A DNA stretch of 30,762 nt from Aeriscardovia sp040773385. GTDB lineage: Bacteria > Actinomycetota > Actinomycetes > Actinomycetales > Bifidobacteriaceae. The notes under the pieces are model-generated. The model saw only the letters and a program-made list of their open reading frames with translations, was not told the origin of the DNA and made no database searches. How positions within the stretch are numbered: the stretch's first letter is position 1; each line of letters starts with the position of its first letter. This document shows, piece after piece, positions 16,083-22,764 of the stretch. The translations under genes and the position numbers were made by a program. The stretch covers positions 1-30,762 of the forward strand of contig JAXGWH010000012.1 in the NCBI GenBank assembly GCA_040773385.1. The letters run 5' to 3'.

Positions 16083-16811
16083 TCACTCCACGTCCTTGGC
16101 GGGATCATGGTAGCCCACACCGACCAGCCGGTGCGTGCCCGTCTCGATCTCCAACGACGTGACCGAGGCGAGGCCGGTGTGGCGCAGCAGCACGTTGGTC
16201 GAGGAACGACCGGTCTCGAGGTACCGGCGCAGCGTCCAGATCGGCGACTCGTGCGAGACGACGATGAGGTTCTGCCCCGGGTACTCGTCCGCCTTCTCGA
16301 AGGCGAATGACGTCATCCTCTGCGCGATATGCGCGTACAGCTCGCCCCAGCCGGGACGGTGCAGATTGAGGAACTTGAAGAGATTGCCGTGGCGGTACCA
16401 GGCCGCCTCGCCGTGGTTGACGCGCTGGCCGCGGAAGATGTTCTCCGCCTCGAGGAGCCGGTCGTCCGTCTGGATCGCGAGCGGCGGCAGACCCTCGGCC
16501 GCGCGCTTGCCGTTGACGGCCTTCTGCACCGCGCGGGCCGTGTCCATCGTCCGGTCGAGGGGCGAGGAGAAGAACGCCGCCGACCGTACGATCCGCGGCT
16601 GGGACGCCACCCACTCCGCGGTCGCCCGCGCCTGGCGGCGGCCCAGATCGGAGAGATGGAAGCCGGGCAGACGCTCATAGACCACCTTGCCGGGGTTCTC
16701 CACCCGGCCGTGGCGGAGGAAGTTGAGCGTGGTGACCGGGCGCTTGCCCTGCCGGCCGGTGCCGGGACCGACGGCGCGGCCGGTGGTGACGCCGGTGGTG
16801 ACGGCCATCAT
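16083..16811 (-). CDS. Histidine phosphatase (phosphoglycerate-mutase-like) family protein
   Basis: A 242-aa phosphatase or mutase of the histidine phosphatase superfamily. The catalytic RHG is at 33-35 (FLRHGRVENP, His34 as phospho-acceptor), SSPLDRTMDTA follows around residue 82, and the second conserved His is His187 (VVSHESP). It is a stand-alone enzyme whose substrate cannot be told; glycolytic phosphoglycerate mutase is unlikely because the context and the long active-site insert around residues 118-150 differ. The start ATG at 16809-16811 overlaps the stop codon of the upstream GtrA gene (ATGA), so the two are translationally coupled. That suggests a shared task, perhaps in cell-envelope glycan supply. 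Confidence 0.85.
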   Translation of the reverse strand: MMAVTTGVTTGRAVGPGTGRQGKRPVTTLNFLRHGRVENPGKVVYERLPGFHLSDLGRRQARATAEWVASQPRIVRSAAFFSSPLDRTMDTARAVQKAVNGKRAAEGLPPLAIQTDDRLLEAENIFRGQRVNHGEAAWYRHGNLFKFLNLHRPGWGELYAHIAQRMTSFAFEKADEYPGQNLIVVSHESPIWTLRRYLETGRSSTNVLLRHTGLASVTSLEIETGTHRLVGVGYHDPAKDVE

Positions 16812-17746
16812 CGGCGGCTTCCTGCCGGTTTCTTTGTCTTGGTCTTGGCCGGCGGGTCGACGGGCATGGTGCCCAGATCCTTCTCGAGCATCCCGGCGAC
16901 GGTGTCCATCGCCTGCTGCTTGTCACCGTGCTTGCGGGAGATGCCGCGCGTGAGCACGGCGCACTCCTCGGCGGCGGTCTTCGGGTCCACACCGCGGGCG
17001 ATGCGCGCCTCGTAGAACGGCAGCGCCACAGGATCGGCGGGCATGGCCCATTTGGACGAGAACGCGGCGGAGGTGACGAGCGAGGCGCCCATGCTCGGCG
17101 CACCGGCCGGACGCAGCCAGCGCGAAGGCCCGTGGGAGAGCGACCAGATGCCGATGCGGTGGGCGAACGTGTCGTCATTCTCGTGCCCGGCGCGCGGGGC
17201 GTCGATGGTGAACTTGCGGGAAAAGAAGTTCCACACGCTGACGAGGATGGTCGCCACGATCTTGGCGATGTTCGTCATCAGCACGATGAAGCCGTGCGAG
17301 CTGGTGTGCATGAACGGCTGCGTCATGACGAAGATGATGAGATCGTTGATGAGCAGGCCGATCACCGAGCAGATGACGAAGATGGTCATCTCCATCCACC
17401 GGGCCATATCCACACGATGGATGAACACATACTGCATGCTCGCCAGATAGTTGACGACGAGCGAGACGAGGAACGAGATGGTGCCGGAGACGGTCGGGTT
17501 CATGTGGAACGCGGCCACGAACACGTTGAGCAGGCCCCAGTCGATGAAGAAGCAGACGAAGCCGATGATGCCGAATCCGATGAACTGCAGCACGACGTGG
17601 CGGACAGCGGGGTTGAGCCGCGCCACCCAGTCAGGCATCTTCGTCCGGCCGTCCTGCCCGGCGTCCTGTACCCCTGCGATACCGGCCGAATCGGCGGCGG
17701 GGACGTTCTCGGAGACGTTCTCATTCTTTTTTGCCATAACGAACAT
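16808..17746 (-). CDS. GtrA-family membrane protein with extra C-terminal domain
   Basis: A four-helix membrane protein of the GtrA family, whose members help move undecaprenyl-phosphate-linked sugars or modify surface polysaccharides. The hydrophobic segments lie at about 51-75, 85-106, 118-141 and 155-174. The 312 aa length is about twice that of minimal GtrA proteins because of a soluble C-terminal region (about 185-312) ending in a Lys/Pro-rich tail. Two starts are possible: ATG at 17744-17746 (used here) or the ATG at 17735-17737, which gives MAKKNEN. Neither has a strong Shine-Dalgarno sequence. It overlaps the histidine phosphatase gene by ATGA and is divergent from the tautomerase gene. 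Confidence 0.85.
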   Translation of the reverse strand: MFVMAKKNENVSENVPAADSAGIAGVQDAGQDGRTKMPDWVARLNPAVRHVVLQFIGFGIIGFVCFFIDWGLLNVFVAAFHMNPTVSGTISFLVSLVVNYLASMQYVFIHRVDMARWMEMTIFVICSVIGLLINDLIIFVMTQPFMHTSSHGFIVLMTNIAKIVATILVSVWNFFSRKFTIDAPRAGHENDDTFAHRIGIWSLSHGPSRWLRPAGAPSMGASLVTSAAFSSKWAMPADPVALPFYEARIARGVDPKTAAEECAVLTRGISRKHGDKQQAMDTVAGMLEKDLGTMPVDPPAKTKTKKPAGSRR

Positions 17747-17772
17747 TGTCCCACACGTGCCGACACGCCGCT

Positions 17773-17778
17773 TACACT
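17773..17778 (+). promoter_or_regulatory. Candidate -10 (TACACT) for the tautomerase gene
   Basis: TACACT matches the actinobacterial TANNNT -10 and would place the transcript start about 60 bases before the ATG. TTGTCC at 17746 is 21 bp upstream, too far for a standard -35. Confidence 0.3.
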
Positions 17779-17844
17779 GGGGCTGTCAGACGGGCCATCC
17801 ATCATCGGCATCCGTCACCCGTCATCAGCATCCAAGGAGGCACC

Positions 17845-18195
17845 ATGCCGTGCATCATCACCCACACGTCACAAAAGATTTCCGAGCAGCAGCGCGAGCA
17901 TCTCAAGTCCGCGTTCGGCAAGGCCATCGAGGACCTGCCGGGCAAGAGCGAGTTCTGGCTGTGCTGCCTGTTCGATGACGACAAGCCAATGTACTTCGGC
18001 GGCACGAACGACAAGCCGGTCGCGTTCATCGAGGTCAACGCCTATGCGACGAGCGAGATCCCGCGCAGCGCCTGGGAGAAGCTCTCGGCCGACATCCAGG
18101 ACGCGGTCTCCTCACAGCTCGGCGTGCCGAAGGAGCGCATGTACGTGCGCGAGATCGCCTCGCCGGACTGGGGTTGGAACGGCGGCAACTTCTGA
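17845..18195 (+). CDS. MIF-family phenylpyruvate tautomerase-like protein
   Basis: A 116-aa small protein of the macrophage migration inhibitory factor superfamily. Removing Met would expose the N-terminal Pro that acts as catalytic base. PGKSEFW at 32-38 carries the equivalent of MIF Lys32. MYFGGTNDKPVAFIEV and the C-terminal WGWNGGNF are family signatures (compare the MIF ending VGWNNSTF). AAGGAGG at 17834-17840 lies four bases before the ATG at 17845, so the longer frame to 17746 is not used. The physiological substrate in bacteria is unknown. The gene is monocistronic, divergent from gtrA and convergent with rplI. A role at the host interface is conceivable but is inference only; there is no signal peptide. 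Confidence 0.9.
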   Translation: MPCIITHTSQKISEQQREHLKSAFGKAIEDLPGKSEFWLCCLFDDDKPMYFGGTNDKPVAFIEVNAYATSEIPRSAWEKLSADIQDAVSSQLGVPKERMYVREIASPDWGWNGGNF

Positions 18196-18286
18196 GCCGC
18201 CGGACCTCCCTTCACAGGCCCCGTCCGTCGCGCACGACCCGCCCGCGGACCCGCGCATGAGCCCGCGCAGAGGCTCACACGCAACA

Positions 18287-18322
18287 AAAACGCCCGCCAG
18301 GTTTTGCAGCCTGACGGGCGTT
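18287..18322 (-). terminator. Rho-independent terminator after rplI, possibly bidirectional
   Basis: AACGCCCGCCAGG (18289-18301) pairs with CCTGACGGGCGTT (18310-18322), with one mismatch and an 8-nt loop. On the minus strand it is followed by five T residues, ending the ribosomal-protein operon; on the plus strand it may also end the tautomerase transcript. Confidence 0.85.
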
Positions 18323-18345
18323 TCGCGTTCAGAACCGTTGCCGGC

Positions 18346-18804
18346 TCACTTCTCCGCGACGACCTTGACGGTGAACTGCGCGGAGATCTTCGGATGCACG
18401 TTCGCGGTGACCGGGAAGTCGCCGGTGGTGCGGATCGGGTCGAAGACGAGGGTCTTCGGATCCACGTGGATCTGCTTGGCCGAGAGGGCCACGGCAATGG
18501 CGTCGGCGGACACGCCGCCGAAGAGCTTGCCGGACTCGGAGACCTTGGCGGAGATCTCGACGGTGGTGCCCTCGAGCTGCTCCTTGAGCGCGACGGCGTC
18601 CTCGCGGGTGGCGAGCACCTGGGCGCGGCGGGCCTTGCGCATGGCCTCGATCTGCTTCTCGGCGCCGGGGGTCCACGCGAACGCTTCACCCTGCGGGATG
18701 AGGAAGTTGCGGGCATAGCCGGTGGCGACGGTGACGACGTCACCCTTGTGGCCGAGGTTGGCGACGGTGGTGCGAAGAATGACCTTCTGCTGCTTGTTCG
18801 GCAT
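18346..18804 (-). CDS. rplI: 50S ribosomal protein bL9
   Basis: Large-subunit ribosomal protein that binds 23S rRNA near the L1 stalk. The 152 aa match bL9 length. The N-terminal domain has the family pattern VILRTTVANLGHKGDVVTVATGYARNFLIPQGEA, followed by the connecting helix (about 45-80) and a C-terminal domain ending VKVVAEK. It is the last gene of rpsF-ssb-rpsR-rplI, 17 bp after rpsR, with GGAGGAACAACC before the ATG at 18802-18804. A strong terminator follows. Confidence 0.97.
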   Translation of the reverse strand: MPNKQQKVILRTTVANLGHKGDVVTVATGYARNFLIPQGEAFAWTPGAEKQIEAMRKARRAQVLATREDAVALKEQLEGTTVEISAKVSESGKLFGGVSADAIAVALSAKQIHVDPKTLVFDPIRTTGDFPVTANVHPKISAQFTVKVVAEK

Positions 18805-18821
18805 GGTTGTTCCTCCTTGCC

Positions 18822-19109
18822 TCAGCGATCGGTGTGACGACGGTGGTGGCCCCTGCTGACCGGGCGGCCGAGGGTCTGGTACGGCAGCAGCGCCATCTCA
18901 CGGGCGTTCTTGATCGCCTTGGAGAGCTCGCGCTGCTCCTGGACGGACACGCCGGTGATGCGGCGGGAACGGATCTTGCCGCGATCAGAGATGAACTTGC
19001 GCAGCAGCGCGACGTCCTTGTAATCGATCTCGGTGACCTTGGCGGCCTTGAGCGGATCCGGCTTCTTCTTGAACGGCTTGACGGGAGGATGCGGCCTCTT
19101 GCGTGACAT
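18822..19109 (-). CDS. rpsR: 30S ribosomal protein bS18 with C-terminal extension
   Basis: Small-subunit protein that pairs with bS6 on 16S rRNA. The core KVTEIDYKDVALLRKFISDRGKIRSRRITG is diagnostic. The protein is 95 aa, about ten more than most bS18 proteins. Instead of ending after the usual LPY...GR, it continues with PVSRGHHRRHTDR, a short basic His/Arg-rich tail. The start at 19107-19109 is preceded by AAGGAGA (19112-19118), and the downstream gap to rplI is 17 bp. Confidence 0.96.
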   Translation of the reverse strand: MSRKRPHPPVKPFKKKPDPLKAAKVTEIDYKDVALLRKFISDRGKIRSRRITGVSVQEQRELSKAIKNAREMALLPYQTLGRPVSRGHHRRHTDR

Positions 19110-19225
19110 ATGAATCTCCTTGATGATGAAAGTTTTCTGTTGATCGATATCGGCATGGTCTGTCGTCGCCTGGGCGAGCGGATGGACAGGAATGGCCTGC
19201 CCTGTCCGTTCACCTGACCTGATGA

Positions 19226-19819
19226 TCAGAAGGCGGGCTCGTCACCCGTGCCGAGCGGGTCGGCGGCACCGGAATCGTTGCCCGTGCCGCTGGCACCGAA
19301 ACCGGCACCGTTGGAGTAGTTGCCGTACGAGCCCCACTGCCCGGCCTGGCCGGACTGCGCCGGCGACGCGCCCGATGCGCCGCCCGAATAACCGGACTGC
19401 GCGGGGGCCACGGAACGGCCGCCTCCGGCATACCCGCCGGGGGCGCCGCCCTGGCGCGGCGTGCGTGTGACCTGTGCGGAGGCATAGCGCAGCGACGGGC
19501 CGATCTCATCGACCCGCAGCTCCACCACCGAGCGGTTGCTGCCGTCCTGCGCCGTATAGGAGCGCTGGACGAGGCGGCCCTGCGCGATGACGCGCGTGCC
19601 CTTGGTGAGCGAGGTGGCAATGTTCTGAGCCATGTCACGCCAGGCGGAGCAGCGCAGGAACAGCGCGTCGCCGTCCTCCCACTGCTGTGTCTGGCGGTTG
19701 TAGGTCCTCGGCGTGGAGGCGATCGTGAAATCCGCGACCTGTGCGCCCGAGCCGACAGTGCGCAGCTCCGGGTCGGCCGTGAGATTGCCGATGACGGTGA
19801 TCACCGTGTCATTTGCCAT
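19226..19819 (-). CDS. ssb: Single-stranded DNA-binding protein
   Basis: Coats single-stranded DNA in replication and repair. The OB fold spans about 1-110 (VITVIGNLTADPELR at the start, RVIAQGRLVQRSY in the middle). The C-terminal third is a flexible Gly/Ser/Gln-rich linker (about 117-188). The end GDEPAF is the acidic tip that recruits partner proteins. At 197 aa it fits actinobacterial SSB. It lies between rpsF and rpsR in the conserved operon but is separated from rpsF by 140 bp, and no strong Shine-Dalgarno sequence precedes the ATG. Confidence 0.97.
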   Translation of the reverse strand: MANDTVITVIGNLTADPELRTVGSGAQVADFTIASTPRTYNRQTQQWEDGDALFLRCSAWRDMAQNIATSLTKGTRVIAQGRLVQRSYTAQDGSNRSVVELRVDEIGPSLRYASAQVTRTPRQGGAPGGYAGGGRSVAPAQSGYSGGASGASPAQSGQAGQWGSYGNYSNGAGFGASGTGNDSGAADPLGTGDEPAF

Positions 19820-19959
19820 AATTACCCAACTTCACAGTCAAATCAGTCTATTGTCAGTCAGTTGACGAAACAGATCGGTGCGGGACGGTCCTTTCGGCCG
19901 GATGGCCGGACGGGCCGCGCGCCCTGGACGGCGGTGCGGACAGCGCCCGCCGCGACGGT

Positions 19960-20253
19960 TCACTTGTCCTTGCGCAGGACCTTGATGCGGATCACCTGCG
20001 GGGCCAGGCCGAGCTGACGCTTCAGCTCGTCGTTCGCCGCCGGCTCGACGCTGTAATTGATGACGACATACGAGCCCTCGGCGTTCCCGTCGATCTCGTA
20101 GGCAAGCTTGCGACGGCCCCAGAAATCGGTCTTGTCGATCGTTCCCTTGGCGTTCCTCACCACGTCGAGATATCCATCAACGAGCTTCTTGACGCTCGCG
20201 TCCTCGAGCTGAGGATCGACGATCATCATGAGTTCATACTTATGAGCAGACAT
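19960..20253 (-). CDS. rpsF: 30S ribosomal protein bS6
   Basis: Small-subunit protein that binds bS18. The 97 aa show the bS6 pattern: YELMMIVDPQLED at the N-terminus, then TDFWGRRKLAYEIDGNAEGSYVVINY and the end RIKVLRKDK. AAAGGAGG lies six bases before the ATG at 20251-20253; a GTG one codon earlier is possible but less well spaced. It is the first gene of rpsF-ssb-rpsR-rplI. A hairpin in its leader may be an autoregulatory site. Confidence 0.97.
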   Translation of the reverse strand: MSAHKYELMMIVDPQLEDASVKKLVDGYLDVVRNAKGTIDKTDFWGRRKLAYEIDGNAEGSYVVINYSVEPAANDELKRQLGLAPQVIRIKVLRKDK

Positions 20254-20277
20254 CACCCACCTCCTTTGGTCTTACTG

Positions 20278-20296
20278 GCCACGGGCCTTCCGTGGC
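20278..20296 (-). promoter_or_regulatory. Hairpin in the rpsF leader, candidate bS6:bS18 binding site
   Basis: GCCACGG and CCGTGGC form a perfect 7-bp stem with a 5-nt loop, 25 bases upstream of the rpsF start. In several bacteria the bS6:bS18 complex binds an rpsF leader hairpin containing CCG. Identity with that motif is inferred from position and the CCG-rich stem, not shown. Confidence 0.35.
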
Positions 20297-20418
20297 AGGA
20301 GGATGTGCTGCGAAGGCCGGCCGGGGTTGGCGGCCGACGACAACAGAACAACATTACCCGCCGGAGCCGACGCGACGTCCCGTCATATTCATCCGCGCGG
20401 GCCGGTCACGTGAGCGTC

Positions 20419-22575
20419 TCAGCGCGACGAGGCGGCCTTCGCCTTCGGCAGGTCGACGAAACCGGTGGAGCGCAGATAGTTCTCCCCCGCCGTCATGTCG
20501 TACTGGATGAGCCGGTAGTCGTGCAGCAGACGCCTCGCCCTCGCCGGCAGCTTCGAGGTGGCCACGCTCTTGCCGTCCGACATCACGTTGAGCTGCTCGC
20601 CCTTGGGGATGCGGTCCCACACCTGGATGCCGTTCATCACCGGCGGCTCGAGCGCGGGGATCGCCTCATGCATGCGGGTGAGGAAAGCGAGGTAGGGCGA
20701 GACCTTGGAATCGGTCTGCGCGGCGGCCTGGGCCATGAAATAGTTCGGGGACGAATAGGCACTGTTCGAGGCGGGCAGCTTCCTCGCGTTCTTCGTGGCT
20801 TTGTTCGACCAGACGAAGTAGTCCGTCTCGTGCAGGGCGAGGGTGTTCTTCTGGCTCTTGCTGGCCGTGTCGTAAATGCCGGGCAGATGGTCGCCATACA
20901 AGATGACGGTGATGGGCCGGTCGATCTCGTCAAGCTGCCTGAGGAACTTCACCGTTGCCGTATCGGTGATGCTCACACCCTTCGCATACGTGCGGATGTG
21001 CGTCTTCTCGGAGGACGACAGGCCGGCACCGGAGACCTGAAACTCGTTGTTGTCGTACCAGTTGTTGTAGTTCATGTGGTTCTGCATGGTCTCCAGCTGG
21101 TAATAACGGGCTTTCGTGTTCTTCTTCAGGCTGTTGACGATGGCCGTGTAGCTGGACTCATCAGATACGTACGGGTTGCGGTCAATCTTGTTCTGCGGCT
21201 CGAACACGTACGGCGTGCCCGTCTTCGCCCAGAACCTGGAGAAGCCGAAGCGCTTGTAATCGCTGTCGCGGAAGTACATCTTGGCGTTGTACGGGTGGAA
21301 CGCGAGCGCGCTGCTGCCGGCGTCGTTCCACATCTGCAAGAAGGCGTACGGCCATTCCTCGGTGGGCACGAGCTGGGTGTAGGGCGCGGTCATCGACGGG
21401 GCGAAGTTGGCCATCGACAGGCCGGTGGTGGCCATGTATTCAAGGTTGGCTGTGCCGCCGCCGTAGCCGGAGGAGACCATGAGGCCGGCCGTGGTGGTCT
21501 TTTTGAGGGCGCGGATATTGGGCATCGGGTCCTTGTTGAGGCTGACGCCGGGCACGCGCGTAGGGTCGGAATACGACTCGGAGAGGATGGTGATGACCGT
21601 GTTGTCGGTGAGGCTGCCCGAGCGTGTGGCGTTGATGGACTTGGCCTGTGCCTTGTATTTTGCGGCGATGGCCTTCATGGTCTGCTCGCTGTAGCCCTTG
21701 GGCTCCTCCATGACCGTGATGCGCGTCAGGCGCATGAAGCCGATGGCGGTGCCGTTGCCCTTGGCATCGAGGACGGCGTCCCACAGATGGGGGATGTCGC
21801 CCATGTAGGCGGAGAAGCGGTTGGCCGCCGTGCCGTCCGTGCCGAGGTTGACGGCGAACCCGCCCAGCAGCCCTGCCGGCAGCGCGACGAGGAGGATCTG
21901 CGCGATGACGCGGATCGCGCGGCGCGTGGCTGTCGCCGCGGCCTGCCCGTGGCCGCGGGCGAGGCCCCCCACCCAGCGGGAGAAGCTGCGGCGGGTGAAC
22001 ACCGCGCCCTTGCGCCCGTCGAAGAGGGCGAGCGCCACGTTGGCGGCGAGGACGAGAAGGACAAAGACGACGGCGAGCGCGACGGTGCCGGCCGCATCAC
22101 CGGGGATAAAGTCGGTGAGCGAACCGGCATTGTCACCGGCCAGGAGCACGTCGGAGGGCAGGATCGGCTCGTTGCGCATCTGCACCTTCCAGCGCTCGAT
22201 GACGGAGACCACCGTCACGAGGGTGAGGAAGACGGGGCTGGCGGTCCAGAAGCGGTTGATCAGGAAGATGAGCGCCAGATAGATGAGCGCGAGGACGAGC
22301 ATGTTGAGCGCCCAGACGAAGCGGTGCTGGGTGACGCACAGGCGCAGGAACGCCCAGAGCTGGCCCCACGGGTTGTTGTGCGAGACGGACATCTGCAGGA
22401 GCGACATCGCCAGGAAGTCGGTCAGCAGGAACCAGAGGAGGTAGACGAGCGGGTTGTAGCCGCGCCCGGCCGCCCTGCGGCGTGCGCGCAGCGAGGCAGT
22501 GCGCCCGCCCCGCGGTTCGGATCCCGCCGCCGGCCGTGCCGCCGTTTCCGCCGCTGACTGTGCCGAAGTGGTCAT
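20419..22575 (-). CDS. LtaS-type phosphoglycerol transferase (sulfatase superfamily)
   Basis: A membrane enzyme with an extracellular sulfatase-fold domain, of the lipoteichoic-acid synthase / phosphoglycerol transferase group. The 718 aa start with a short cytoplasmic tail and about five membrane segments (about 43-63, 88-107, 112-125, 164-183, 223-243). The catalytic domain begins near 325: ILSESYSDP gives Glu333, GYGGGTANLEY gives the nucleophile Thr375, FHPYN gives His427, and GDHLPG gives Asp562-His563, matching the S. aureus LtaS metal site. An upstream frame to 22689 exists, but AAGGAAGG precedes the ATG at 22573-22575. It is divergent from a class A PBP gene, so this area serves envelope assembly. 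The exact polymer is not determinable. Confidence 0.88.
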   Translation of the reverse strand: MTTSAQSAAETAARPAAGSEPRGGRTASLRARRRAAGRGYNPLVYLLWFLLTDFLAMSLLQMSVSHNNPWGQLWAFLRLCVTQHRFVWALNMLVLALIYLALIFLINRFWTASPVFLTLVTVVSVIERWKVQMRNEPILPSDVLLAGDNAGSLTDFIPGDAAGTVALAVVFVLLVLAANVALALFDGRKGAVFTRRSFSRWVGGLARGHGQAAATATRRAIRVIAQILLVALPAGLLGGFAVNLGTDGTAANRFSAYMGDIPHLWDAVLDAKGNGTAIGFMRLTRITVMEEPKGYSEQTMKAIAAKYKAQAKSINATRSGSLTDNTVITILSESYSDPTRVPGVSLNKDPMPNIRALKKTTTAGLMVSSGYGGGTANLEYMATTGLSMANFAPSMTAPYTQLVPTEEWPYAFLQMWNDAGSSALAFHPYNAKMYFRDSDYKRFGFSRFWAKTGTPYVFEPQNKIDRNPYVSDESSYTAIVNSLKKNTKARYYQLETMQNHMNYNNWYDNNEFQVSGAGLSSSEKTHIRTYAKGVSITDTATVKFLRQLDEIDRPITVILYGDHLPGIYDTASKSQKNTLALHETDYFVWSNKATKNARKLPASNSAYSSPNYFMAQAAAQTDSKVSPYLAFLTRMHEAIPALEPPVMNGIQVWDRIPKGEQLNVMSDGKSVATSKLPARARRLLHDYRLIQYDMTAGENYLRSTGFVDLPKAKAASSR

Positions 22576-22748
22576 ATCGCCTTCCTTACGGCCGTCTGGT
22601 ACTGTGCCACGGCCCGTCTCGGGTACCCACCATACACGGCGGCCCCACATGCCATATGTTTCGGGGGCAATCCTGCGCGAACCGTGCATATCCCGTGCAA
22701 ATTCGCAGGAATCATGCCGGGAGCGGACGGCCTTTCAGACTCATTTCC

Positions 22749-22764
22749 TAGCATGGCCGGTATG
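22749..22764 (+). promoter_or_regulatory. Candidate -10 (TAGCAT) giving a leaderless PBP transcript
   Basis: TAGCAT at 22749-22754 is followed by seven bases and the ATG at 22762. This is the spacing of leaderless actinobacterial mRNAs. No Shine-Dalgarno sequence precedes the ATG, which supports the idea but does not prove it. Confidence 0.4.
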
